Below, one piece after another: positions 25,580 through 33,401 of a stretch of DNA of 34,418 bases. A program made the translations under genes and the position numbers. The notes under the pieces were generated by a model. The model was not told the origin of the DNA. It ran no database searches and worked only from the letters and a program-made list of their open reading frames with translations. Position 1 is the stretch's first letter. Each line of letters starts with the position of its first letter. This DNA comes from Candidatus Gordonibacter avicola (lineage in GTDB: Bacteria > Actinomycetota > Coriobacteriia > Coriobacteriales > Eggerthellaceae): assembly GCA_019113915.1 (NCBI GenBank), contig DXGM01000023.1, positions 1 through 34,418 on the forward strand, read 5' to 3'.

Positions 25580-26770
25580 ATGATTCGCAGTACCGACATA
25601 TACGAGCTTCGCCTCTTTGACCAGCCACTCGCGCGCTTCTCGTTCGGCGAAGACGAGCCTGCCCTGCTGCACGAGTACGACGAGGCGAATGCGCAGCTGC
25701 TGCCCGCAGGGTTCCACGCCACCAACGAAGGGCTGTGGCGCTGGCTCTCGACGCGCGCCATCCCGCAGAATCGGCGCTTCGCGACGGAACTCTGTCGTTC
25801 GCTGGGCCTTTCGGTGAACGACCGCAGCGGCATCCTTGCGGTCAGCCGCGGATTATCGCTCAACGATTCCTACTGGATTGTTCCGCAAGACTGCCGCGAC
25901 ACCTTCGCCGAATGTAATTTGTACGAGAACGATTTCTCGTCGGTGCTGGCAGCGGTGGCCTACACGGGCGTGACCAGCGACCTTCACGGCCTCACGCCCG
26001 CAACGCCGGAACTCACCACGAACGGCAACCTGCGCAAGGCGTGGCGCATTGAGCCTGATGGTACGCGGCGGCTCTACAAAGGCAGCACCGACGTGCGTGC
26101 GGAATACGGCGAAGCGCGTGCAGAATTCCTTGCCTCCCAGGTGGCGGAAGCCATGGGGCTTTATGCGGTGCACTATGGCCTGACCAAGTGGAGCACCGCG
26201 TCGGCGGGCGTGTGTTCCACGTGCGACTGCTTCTGCACTACGGATGTCTCCTACGCGCCACACGCGCTCGCGTTCGGGCACGCCTCCTACGCCGCGGCGG
26301 CGAAGGACTACCTGCGGTGGGGGATTGACCACTTCGAGCGCTACGCTTCCATGATGGTGTTCGACGCGCTCATCTACAACACCGATCGCCACCTGACGAA
26401 CTTCGGCATCCTGCGGGATAGTCACACCGGCGAGCGCCTTGAATGTGCTCCGGTGTTTGACAACGGCCGGTCACTCTTCTTCAACCTGGCCTTTGACCAG
26501 GTGGATTCCTTCGCGAATGAAGCGGCGTTTGTGCTGCCCTCGTGGCCGCAGGTAACCTTTGACGAGCAGGCGCGGCGACTGGTGGGACCCGTCCAGATCG
26601 AACAACTGAAGCGCCTCGCGTCCTTCGAATTCACCAACTGCGAAGCCCACCCCTTCCCGGATGCCTTCCTCGCAGGTCTTTCAACCTTCATTCGCCGCCG
26701 CGCCGAAGAACTTGCTTCACTCCCCCCAGTATCGCGTGAAGCCCTGCTCGAGGTCGCGCGCCAAGCCTAA
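25580..26770 (+). CDS. HipA-like serine/threonine kinase-fold protein
   Basis: The 396-residue protein's second half matches HipA-type kinases: a possible nucleotide-binding lysine K167 ('RRLYKGST'), the catalytic loop NTDRHLTN at about 267-274 (context 'FDALIYNTDRHLTNFGIL'), and the metal-binding FDNG at about 293-296. A Cys-rich stretch, 'CSTCDCFC', lies between the lobes. The N-terminal ~150 residues are not a HipB-like DNA-binding domain, and no HipB gene is adjacent, so it is not a classic hipBA pair. HipA proteins phosphorylate translation factors such as GltX; the target here is unknown. The start is chosen at 25580 because a TG-TACAAT element places the likely transcription start on this ATG and no Shine-Dalgarno sequence precedes it; a GTG at 25550 is the alternative. 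Confidence 0.75.
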   Translation: MIRSTDIYELRLFDQPLARFSFGEDEPALLHEYDEANAQLLPAGFHATNEGLWRWLSTRAIPQNRRFATELCRSLGLSVNDRSGILAVSRGLSLNDSYWIVPQDCRDTFAECNLYENDFSSVLAAVAYTGVTSDLHGLTPATPELTTNGNLRKAWRIEPDGTRRLYKGSTDVRAEYGEARAEFLASQVAEAMGLYAVHYGLTKWSTASAGVCSTCDCFCTTDVSYAPHALAFGHASYAAAAKDYLRWGIDHFERYASMMVFDALIYNTDRHLTNFGILRDSHTGERLECAPVFDNGRSLFFNLAFDQVDSFANEAAFVLPSWPQVTFDEQARRLVGPVQIEQLKRLASFEFTNCEAHPFPDAFLAGLSTFIRRRAEELASLPPVSREALLEVARQA

Positions 26771-27012
26771 TTCACTCTTATGTGTATCACAGGTGCTAGT
26801 ATCATTCTGAAAATTGGCATTATTGGAATATTTTCCTTCTAAAAAATGGCAAGGGCGGTAAGGCTGATGCTTTTATCACCGCTCGCGCGCGGGTTTCGGG
26901 GAATTTCTTTGCTTCCCTTCGCGCGTCGGGCGGTTTCGCCGTATCATACATACGCGCGTCCTTTGTGGCGCGTTATTACTGACAACAGAACAGTCCGAAG
27001 GTGGTTGCAAGT
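26771..27012 (+). other. A/T-rich gap before serA
   Basis: This 242-bp region has no gene. Bases about 26800-26850 are strikingly A/T-rich for this sequence and include GGAATATTTTCC. A dyad GCGGT/ACCGC spans about 26855-26882. TATCAT at 26942-26947 is a possible -10 with no clear -35. No known riboswitch class was recognised. Confidence 0.5.
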
Positions 27013-28593
27013 ATGACGAAGAAGGTGCTGGTGGCCGAGAAGTTGGCCGATGCTGGCGTTGCGGTGCTGCGCGACAAGGGCTTTGAAGTGGACGTGAAGC
27101 TGGATATGGCGCCGGAAGAGTTGATCGCGACCATCCCTGGCTACGACGCGCTTATCGTGCGTTCGGCGACGAAGGTCACGCGCGAGGTCATCGAGGCGGG
27201 GAAGAAGCTGCGCATCATCGGCCGCGCGGGCGTGGGCGTGGATAACGTGGACGTCGACGCCGCCACGGACTGTGGCGTTATTGTGTGCAACGCGCCCACC
27301 TCCAACATCGTGAGTGCCGCCGAGCACACCATGGCCCTCATGCTGGCGTGCGCGCGCCACGTGGCGCAGGCGAACGCGTCCATGCACGCGGGCAAGTGGG
27401 AGCGCGGCCAGTTCACCGGCGTGGAGCTGTACGAGAAAACGCTTGCCATTTTCGGCCTCGGGCGCATCGGCGGCCTGGTGGCGGAGCGGGCGCGCGCCTT
27501 CGGCATGAAACTCATCGGCTACGACCCGTACTGCAGCCCCGAGCGCGCCGAGCAGCTGGGCGTCACGCTCTACGACGACGTGGACGCCATCGTGCCGCTG
27601 GCCGACTTCATCACTGTGCACCTGCCCAAGACGAAAGAAACCATCGGCATGTTTGGCCCCGAGCAGTACGCGCGCATGAAAGACGGCGTCATCCTGGTGA
27701 ACGCGGCGCGCGGCGGCATCTACAACGTGGATTCGCTGGCGGACTTCTTGGCCGCGGGCAAGATTGGCGCTGTGGGCCTTGACGTGTACGAAAGCGAGCC
27801 GTGCACGGAAAGCCCGCTGCACGAGTTCTCGAACGCCATTCTCACGCCTCACCTGGGCGCCTCCACGAAGGAAGCGCAGCTGCGCGCCGGCGTGCAGACG
27901 GCCGAGTACGTGGCCGCGGGCCTGGCGGGCTCCATCGTGCCCACGGCCGTGAACATGGCGCCCGTGCCGCCTGAGGTCATGGACGCCGTCGGCCCGTATG
28001 TCCCCGCGTGTCAGATGATGGGCAGCATGCTCGCGCAAATTCACGGCGAAGTGCCTCAGTACCTGAAGCTGACTGCGGCGGGTGCGCTTGCGGGTGCTGA
28101 TCCGTCCATCCTGGTGGCGGGCACGGTGAAGGGCCTGCTCTCATACCAGGGCCGTGCCACGGTGACCCCCGTGAATGCGGATGCGGTAGCAAAGCGCCAT
28201 GGCATCAAGGTGGAAACCCAGGCGCGCCCCGACGCCGACGGCTACGCGTCCACGGTGTCGGTCATGGCCGACGGCACGGAGGTGGCCTGCACGCTTGGCG
28301 ACGCCGCGCAGCATGCGCGCCTCACCTCGCTTTTGGGCTACAAGATTGACATCGCCCCGGGCCGCGAGTCCCTCATCTTCGAATACGTGGACGCCCCGGG
28401 CCGCATTGGCGTCATTGGTACCATCCTCGGCGAAGAGGGTATCAACATCACTACCATGCAGATAGGCGCCAAGCCCGAAGAGCAGCACGCGCTCGTGTAC
28501 GTGAACGTGGAAGGCGAAGTGACCGACACCGTCCTCGCCAACCTCCGCGCCGGCGTCACCAATCTCAAAAACCTCTGGCACGTGAAGCTGTAA
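27013..28593 (+). CDS. serA: D-3-phosphoglycerate dehydrogenase
   Basis: SerA oxidises 3-phosphoglycerate to 3-phosphohydroxypyruvate with NAD+, the entry step to serine. The 526-residue product is the long form: catalytic domain halves with 'RSATKVTREVI' and 'GRAGVGVDNVD', NAD-binding 'GLGRIGG', 'NAARGGIYNVD', the catalytic His in 'LTPHLGASTKEAQ', an intervening (ASB-type) domain from ~320, and a C-terminal ACT domain ('APGRIGVIGTILGEEGINI') that normally binds serine for feedback. The ATG at 27013 has GAAGGTGG seven bases upstream; a GTG at 27001 is possible but poorly placed. serC lies about 8 kb upstream. The gene ends at a strong terminator. Confidence 0.96.
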   Translation: MTKKVLVAEKLADAGVAVLRDKGFEVDVKLDMAPEELIATIPGYDALIVRSATKVTREVIEAGKKLRIIGRAGVGVDNVDVDAATDCGVIVCNAPTSNIVSAAEHTMALMLACARHVAQANASMHAGKWERGQFTGVELYEKTLAIFGLGRIGGLVAERARAFGMKLIGYDPYCSPERAEQLGVTLYDDVDAIVPLADFITVHLPKTKETIGMFGPEQYARMKDGVILVNAARGGIYNVDSLADFLAAGKIGAVGLDVYESEPCTESPLHEFSNAILTPHLGASTKEAQLRAGVQTAEYVAAGLAGSIVPTAVNMAPVPPEVMDAVGPYVPACQMMGSMLAQIHGEVPQYLKLTAAGALAGADPSILVAGTVKGLLSYQGRATVTPVNADAVAKRHGIKVETQARPDADGYASTVSVMADGTEVACTLGDAAQHARLTSLLGYKIDIAPGRESLIFEYVDAPGRIGVIGTILGEEGINITTMQIGAKPEEQHALVYVNVEGEVTDTVLANLRAGVTNLKNLWHVKL

Positions 28594-28638
28594 GCGCACT
28601 GTTGCACACGCACGCTTCCGCAACCTACGCAAAACACG

Positions 28639-28674
28639 AACGGCCTGGCCATGCGGTCGGGCCGTTCCTTCTTT
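28639..28674 (+). terminator. Intrinsic terminator of serA
   Basis: A 12-bp stem with two G-U pairs, AACGGCCTGGCC (28639-28650) with GGTCGGGCCGTT (28655-28666), closes on an ATGC tetraloop and is followed by CCTTCTTT. Confidence 0.88.
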
Positions 28675-28679
28675 ACCCA

Positions 28680-28688
28680 TGGTAAAAT
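28680..28688 (+). promoter_or_regulatory. Extended -10 promoter of the TetR gene
   Basis: TG-G-TAAAAT lies 42 bases before the start codon and just after the serA terminator. No -35 is evident, as often with extended -10 promoters. Confidence 0.5.
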
Positions 28689-28730
28689 GAGGGCAGCAGG
28701 CACGGGGAGACGGCACAAGGGGGCGCGGGC

Positions 28731-29285
28731 ATGAGTGCGAACGATGCGATTGAGCGCAGCTTCAAGAAGCTGTTGGAAACCACGTCCTACGAAAAAATCA
28801 CCGTTTCTGCCATCTGCGAAGATGCCGGCGTGTCGCGCAAAACGTTCTACGTGCGCTACCGCGACAAAGAAGCCATCGTGGAAAGCCTCTTCGACCAGCA
28901 TGTCATGCAGCCGCTTCGCAACTTGAACGAGTTACTTTCGCGCGACAGTGCGCGCAAACTCGACTCGCTCTTCTACGAGAAAATGTACGAGTCGTTGTTC
29001 GACGAGCGCACGTACTACGAAAACCTCGTGGGCCCTCTGCGCGGTCACGACGACACCTTCATCCGCGTGGTGACCAACGCCATCTACGCGTTCAACAAAG
29101 ATCTCATTCCGAAAATTGGGTATCGGGGCTCCACGGTGACGGCCGACTACATCGCCTACTTTTTCGCCTCGTCGCAGGCCATGTTCATGCAGAAATGGAT
29201 CTCCGACAAAATGGTGCTTTCGCCCCATGAGTTGGCGGAACTCTACGGCAAAATGACCTCTTCCTTCTGGCGCGATTTGGCGTAA
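28731..29285 (+). CDS. TetR-family transcriptional regulator
   Basis: The 184-residue protein has an N-terminal TetR helix-turn-helix (about residues 5-50: 'AIERSFKKLLETTSYEKITV', 'ICEDAGVSRKTFYVRYRDKE') and an all-helical ligand/dimerisation domain with 'FFASSQAMFMQKWISD' near the end. AAGGGGG lies seven bases before the ATG. It is a stand-alone unit transcribed toward the AthL/AthS-like operon, whose start is 225 bases downstream, making it the obvious candidate regulator, probably a ligand-relieved repressor. The gap contains short tandem repeats and a CCTCAT-C-ATGAGG palindrome that could serve as operator. Its ligand is unknown; an aromatic substrate of the operon would be a reasonable guess. 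Confidence 0.9.
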   Translation: MSANDAIERSFKKLLETTSYEKITVSAICEDAGVSRKTFYVRYRDKEAIVESLFDQHVMQPLRNLNELLSRDSARKLDSLFYEKMYESLFDERTYYENLVGPLRGHDDTFIRVVTNAIYAFNKDLIPKIGYRGSTVTADYIAYFFASSQAMFMQKWISDKMVLSPHELAELYGKMTSSFWRDLA

Positions 29286-29293
29286 GCGCCCTT

Positions 29294-29333
29294 GCGTTGG
29301 CCCCTGCGCGTTGGCCCTCGGCGCTGGCCCTCG
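29294..29333. repeat. Short tandem repeats upstream of the AthL-like gene
   Basis: Three near-identical units of the form GCGYTGGCCC occur at 29294-29303, 29308-29317 and 29321-29330; the last two extend to GCGYTGGCCCTCG and are exactly adjacent. They begin right after the TetR stop codon. Confidence 0.7.
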
Positions 29334-29452
29334 CGCGCCTACCAAGGAAACACTCACGCGGTTTTGTAACCCATCCCTTCACAGGCGGGCTCAAGTGGTC
29401 CGCCCGCTCTCGCACCTTGCCCGCTCTGGGAATGGCGCGCGCCCTTTCTGCA

Positions 29453-29465
29453 CCTCATCATGAGG
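29453..29465. promoter_or_regulatory. Palindrome before the AthL-like operon
   Basis: CCTCAT-C-ATGAGG is a perfect 6-bp dyad with a one-base centre, 46 bases before the operon's first start codon. It has the size and symmetry of a TetR operator; binding is inferred. A second dyad, GCGGGC/GCCCGC (29385-29390 with 29402-29407), lies upstream. Confidence 0.45.
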
Positions 29466-29510
29466 ATATCGAGGCTCCCGCACCGGGGGCTTGGCGAGAA
29501 AGGAGAGCAG

Positions 29511-32165
29511 ATGAAGGAAGGGAACACCGACGCGAAGGCAGTCGTCTGCGCTGAGCAGGAAATCACCACGCTGCAAAGCATCGCGTGCGGCGGCACGGGA
29601 GGCGAACTCACCGCGGTCGACGCGAAGGACGGCAAGATTGTTCGCATTCGCCCGTACCGCATCGACTCACGCTATACCCCTGAGGAGCTGGCCGGAAGCC
29701 TGTGGGAACTTGAGGCGGACGGCAAAACGTTCACGCCACCCATGAAGTCGGCGCCGAACTACTTCGCGCTGGCCTACAAAAACCGTGTCTACTCCAAAAA
29801 CCGTGTGCGCTACCCGCTGAAGCGCGTGGACTGGGAGCCGGGCGGCGACCCCGCCAAAATCAACGCCGCCAACCGCGGCAAGTCAAAATTCGTGCGCATC
29901 ACCTGGGACGAAGCACTCGACATCCTGGAAGGCGAACTTCGGCGCGTCATCGACACCTACGGCCCCATGTCGGTGCTCTGTATCGGTGAGGACGGTCACC
30001 GCGAGTCGAAGGACCTGCACGCAGGCGGCGGCATGCACGCCACGCTCATGAGCAAGCTCGGCGGCTACACGCGCGAAACGCGCACGCCCGACTCGGTGGA
30101 GGGCTGGTACTGGGGCGCGAAGCACGTGTGGGGCTCGGGCTCCAACAAGGGCCTCGGCATGATTGCGCCGCCGCAAACGGGCTACAACAGCTGGAACATC
30201 ATCAAGGACATCACCGACTACACCGACCTCGTGTGCTTCGACGCCGGCGACTGGGAACTCACGCAAAACTACGGCAGCCAGTTCTGGTCGCGCCTGCTGA
30301 AGTTCTGGGAGGAAATCGGCAAGGAATTCGTCATTGTCGACCCGTTCTGCAACTATACGGCGGTCTGCCACGAAACCATGAAGTGGATTCCCATCCTGCC
30401 GAACACCGATACCGCGTTTGACTTCGGCGTCATGTACGTGTGGATTACCGAAGGCCTCTACGACAAAGACTACGTGGACACGCACACGATTGGTTTTGAG
30501 AAGGTACGCGCCTACGTGCTGGGCGAGGACGAAGAAGGCGTGCCGAAGACGCCCGCCTGGGCCTCTGAACGCTGCGGCGTGCCCGAGTGGACCATCAAGG
30601 CGTTCGCGCGCAACGTGGCCAAGAAGGTGACCTCGCACGCGCACTTCAGCAGCGGCAGTGTGAAAACGCCGTACTCGCACGAACCGGGCCGCACGGGCGC
30701 GTATCTGCTGGCCATGCAGGGCCTCGGCAAGCCGGGCGTGCAGCAGCTGCACCTGAACGCGTCATCCATGGCTAAAGAAAACATCGCCCGCTCCACGTCC
30801 GCGCCGTTCTCATCCATCAACCAGTGCCGCATGTTCTACCCCAACGCCCAGTCCATCCCGCGCACCATGATTGCAAGCGCACTGCAAACGGGCAAGGCCA
30901 CCTGGTGGGGCAGCCCGTGCATCGTCTACGTTGACACGGCCGAACAGTTCCAGGAATTCAATTACCCGGCACCCGCCGAGCAGGGCGGCACGAAGGTGCA
31001 CCTGCTGTGGTCGGAGAAGCCCTGCAACATGAACTGCTGGGACGGCGGTTTCAACTACCAGGATGCCATCCGCACCAACGAAGTGGAGTGCTTCGTCACC
31101 AACCACCAGTGGCTCGAAAACGACAGCTTGTTCGCCGATCTGGTGTTACCGGTGACCACATGCCTGGAAGACAACGACTCCATGGGCTCCAGCATGATTG
31201 TGAGCATGCGCCACGCGGGCCTCACCCCGCCGGCCTGCGAGCGCGTGGGCGAGTCGAAGAGCGACTTCGAAATTGCGTGTGAACTGGGCGAGCGCTTCGG
31301 CGTGCGCGAGCAGATTGACCTTGGTATGACGCAAGACGAATGGATCAAGTACGGCTTTGACCAGTCGCGCCTGACCGAGGAAATCACCTGGGAAGAATAC
31401 CAGGAGAAGGGCTACTACTTCCCGAAGCTCGACCCGAACTGGAAGCAGTTGCCTCCGGGCATGCGCCAGTTCTACGAAGATCCCGAGAACTTCCCGCTCG
31501 ACACGCCTTCCGGCAAGATTGAGTTCTGGTCGCAGGCGCTGGCCGACAACTTCCCGGACGACAAGGAACGCCAGCCCATGGCGAAGTGGATCACGGGCGG
31601 CCCGGCCGAAGAGGGTTGGACGCACGACGAAAGCCTGTGGGGCGAGCGCTGCAAGGACTATCCGCTGCTCATCACCGCAAACCCGGCGCGCTTCCGCGTG
31701 CACGTACAGGGCGACGACATCAAGTGGTTCCGCGAGATTGAAACCTGCAAGGTGAAGGGCCCGGACGGCTACCTTTACGAGCCCATTTGGATGGCGCCGG
31801 CCGACGCCGCCGCACGTGGCATCACCGACGGCGACATTGTGAAGCTGTACAACGAGCGCGGCATTGTGCTTACCGCCGCCCGCATCTCCGAGCGCATCAT
31901 GCCGGGTTCGGTTATGGTGAATAAGGGCTCGCGCGTTGACCCCATCGCTCCGCACATCGACCGCGGCGGTGCGATTAACCTGATCAGCCCCACGAACCAG
32001 GTGTCCAAGCACTGCAAGGGCTTCGCGGTCACGGGCTATTTGGTGGAAGCGGAAAAGCTTTCGCAGGACGAATACGACGGCTGGAAGCGCGACTATCCCG
32101 AGGCCTTCGCCCGCGATTACGACCCGGCTATCGGCATCAATTACAACTCCTGGGTTGTGGAATAG
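29511..32165 (+). CDS. Pyrogallol transhydroxylase (AthL)-like molybdopterin enzyme, large subunit
   Basis: The 884-residue protein has AGGAGAG just before the ATG. It lacks the N-terminal Fe-S cysteine set of most DMSO-reductase relatives (only C26 is near that site) and has no Tat leader, as in AthL of Pelobacter acidigallici. Matches recalled from AthL are extensive: 'DGKIVRIRPYRID', 'LEADGKTFTPPMKS', 'RVRYPLKR', 'RTPDSVEGWYWGAKHVWGSG' and 'DRGGAINLISPTNQVSKHCKG'. D194-S195 in 'TPDSVEGW' correspond to the AthL Asp plus the Mo-binding Ser, and H163 to its active-site His. The region holding the AthL active-site Tyr aligns poorly, so the reaction may differ. The family performs hydroxyl transfer between phenols or reductive dehydroxylation. 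The substrate here is unknown, probably a polyphenol. The cognate small subunit follows 16 bases later. Confidence 0.88.
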   Translation: MKEGNTDAKAVVCAEQEITTLQSIACGGTGGELTAVDAKDGKIVRIRPYRIDSRYTPEELAGSLWELEADGKTFTPPMKSAPNYFALAYKNRVYSKNRVRYPLKRVDWEPGGDPAKINAANRGKSKFVRITWDEALDILEGELRRVIDTYGPMSVLCIGEDGHRESKDLHAGGGMHATLMSKLGGYTRETRTPDSVEGWYWGAKHVWGSGSNKGLGMIAPPQTGYNSWNIIKDITDYTDLVCFDAGDWELTQNYGSQFWSRLLKFWEEIGKEFVIVDPFCNYTAVCHETMKWIPILPNTDTAFDFGVMYVWITEGLYDKDYVDTHTIGFEKVRAYVLGEDEEGVPKTPAWASERCGVPEWTIKAFARNVAKKVTSHAHFSSGSVKTPYSHEPGRTGAYLLAMQGLGKPGVQQLHLNASSMAKENIARSTSAPFSSINQCRMFYPNAQSIPRTMIASALQTGKATWWGSPCIVYVDTAEQFQEFNYPAPAEQGGTKVHLLWSEKPCNMNCWDGGFNYQDAIRTNEVECFVTNHQWLENDSLFADLVLPVTTCLEDNDSMGSSMIVSMRHAGLTPPACERVGESKSDFEIACELGERFGVREQIDLGMTQDEWIKYGFDQSRLTEEITWEEYQEKGYYFPKLDPNWKQLPPGMRQFYEDPENFPLDTPSGKIEFWSQALADNFPDDKERQPMAKWITGGPAEEGWTHDESLWGERCKDYPLLITANPARFRVHVQGDDIKWFREIETCKVKGPDGYLYEPIWMAPADAAARGITDGDIVKLYNERGIVLTAARISERIMPGSVMVNKGSRVDPIAPHIDRGGAINLISPTNQVSKHCKGFAVTGYLVEAEKLSQDEYDGWKRDYPEAFARDYDPAIGINYNSWVVE

Positions 32166-32181
32166 GAAGGGGAGTCAAACC

Positions 32182-32982
32182 ATGAAAGCATTTCTCGTTG
32201 ATGTGAAGAACTGCGTGGGGTGTCACGATTGCCAGATCGGCTGCAAGGACGAACACTGCGGCAATACCTGGATGCCCTACACGCTGCCTCAGCCGGAGGT
32301 GGGTCAGTTCTGGTGCAAGGTCAACCAGTACGAACGCGGCAGCCGCCCGCACGTGAAGGTGACGTATCTGCCCGTCATGTGCCAGCACTGCGAAAACGCG
32401 CCGTGCATGAAGGCCGCCAAGGATGGCGCGGTGTATCGCCGCGACGACGGGCTTGTGCTCATCGACCCCGTGAAGGCCAAGGGCCAAAAGCAGATTGTGG
32501 ACGCTTGTCCCTACCACGCGGTGTTCTGGAACGAAGAACTGCAAGTGCCGCAGAAGTGTACGGGCTGTGCGCACCTGCTTGACGGCGACGAGCCCATCAA
32601 GGTGCCGCGCTGCGTGGATAACTGCCACGTGAACGTCATCATGTTCGGCGAAGAGGAAGACCTCGATCTGGAGGGCACCGAGTTTTTGCATCCCGAATAC
32701 GGCACGAAGCCGCGCGTGTTCTACCGCGGGCTGCCGAAGAAGTTCATTGCGGGCACGGTGTATGACCCTGAGGCGAAAGACATTATCGAAGGCGCGGTGT
32801 GCACCGTCACCGGCGAGGCGGGCACCTTCACGGCCGAAACCGACAGCTGGGGCGACTTCTGGCTGCGCGAACTGCCCGATGCCGACTGGACACTCACCAT
32901 TGAGGCGGGCGGCAAGAAGAAGGTTATGGACGTGAGCACCAAGGAGAAAGACTTGGGATTGGGCGACATCGCGCTCTCCTAG
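32182..32982 (+). CDS. AthS-like Fe-S small subunit with C-terminal beta domain
   Basis: The 266-residue partner of the large subunit has twelve cysteines set out as C11/14/17/21, C67/70/75 with C109, and C126/129/144/148, enough for three [4Fe-4S] clusters. As in AthS of transhydroxylase, one position of a canonical four-cluster DmsB protein is missing ('ENAPCMKAAKDGAVY'). After 'PEYGTKPRVFYRGLPK' comes a ~75-residue beta-rich domain ('GAVCTVTGEAGTFTAETDSWGDFWLRELPDADWTLTI' read in parts) like the carboxypeptidase-regulatory/Cna-B-type domain of AthS. AAGGGGAG precedes the ATG at 32182. It is soluble and cytoplasmic, co-translated with the catalytic subunit. It probably passes electrons or stabilises the redox state of the molybdenum site. 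Confidence 0.9.
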   Translation: MKAFLVDVKNCVGCHDCQIGCKDEHCGNTWMPYTLPQPEVGQFWCKVNQYERGSRPHVKVTYLPVMCQHCENAPCMKAAKDGAVYRRDDGLVLIDPVKAKGQKQIVDACPYHAVFWNEELQVPQKCTGCAHLLDGDEPIKVPRCVDNCHVNVIMFGEEEDLDLEGTEFLHPEYGTKPRVFYRGLPKKFIAGTVYDPEAKDIIEGAVCTVTGEAGTFTAETDSWGDFWLRELPDADWTLTIEAGGKKKVMDVSTKEKDLGLGDIALS

Positions 32983-33081
32983 TTTGTTCATGAAGAGTCA
33001 TTGCTGAATTACGGGCGGTGCCGCGTGCCTGGAGCGAAGCGGGTGGGCGGCACCGCCACAAGAGAAAGTGAGGTAAAACGC

Positions 33082-33333
33082 ATGTGCTTCAGGCCCGCGG
33101 AAGTTCAAATGAAGACGTGTCCCGCCTGTGGGGCCACGAATAAACCCATTGCGACGGCGTGCGAAAAGTGCGGCGCCGATCTACCCACGGTGAAGACCGA
33201 TTTTGACGCTGACCAGGCATCACTCGATGCAGCAGCCGCTCCCAAGCCCCCGGCGTCTCCTGCTGCCCCCCAAGCGCCGAGCGCGCCGGGTGCTCCAAAG
33301 GCCCCTGGCGCCCCCACACCGCCACGGGCTTAA
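33082..33333 (+). CDS. Small zinc-ribbon protein with Pro/Ala tail
   Basis: The 83-residue protein starts MCFRPAEVQ, carries a zinc ribbon C-x2-C-x10-C-x2-C ('CPACGATNKP', 'CEKCGADLP'), then an Asp-rich linker and a ~30-residue Pro/Ala tail. GAGG lies 8-9 bases before the ATG at 33082; an in-frame ATG-like start further upstream (33001) lacks a good site. It lies between the AthS-like and VOC genes in the same direction. I believe similar 'MCFRP' zinc-ribbon peptides occur near redox operons in related gut bacteria, but their function is not known to me. A role as a small binding partner or maturation factor of the molybdoenzyme is only a guess from context. Confidence 0.72.
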   Translation: MCFRPAEVQMKTCPACGATNKPIATACEKCGADLPTVKTDFDADQASLDAAAAPKPPASPAAPQAPSAPGAPKAPGAPTPPRA

Positions 33334-33348
33334 ACCATCCACCTTAAA

Positions 33349-33381
33349 GCCTGCGGCGCGCCGGAGGGGTGCGCCGCAGGC
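33349..33381 (+). other. Strong hairpin in front of the VOC gene
   Basis: GCCTGCGGCGC (33349-33359) pairs perfectly with GCGCCGCAGGC (33371-33381) around an 11-nt loop; no U-run follows. It ends 7 bases before the VOC ribosome binding site. It could slow exonucleases, act as a Rho-type or weak terminator, or set different expression for the last gene. Confidence 0.6.
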
Positions 33382-33401
33382 GGTATCGAAAGGGGAACCC
33401 C

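Noticed and set aside
26771..27012. Riboswitch upstream of serA
   Set aside because: No recognisable conserved core of a known class (T-box, glycine, SAM or others), only generic hairpins.
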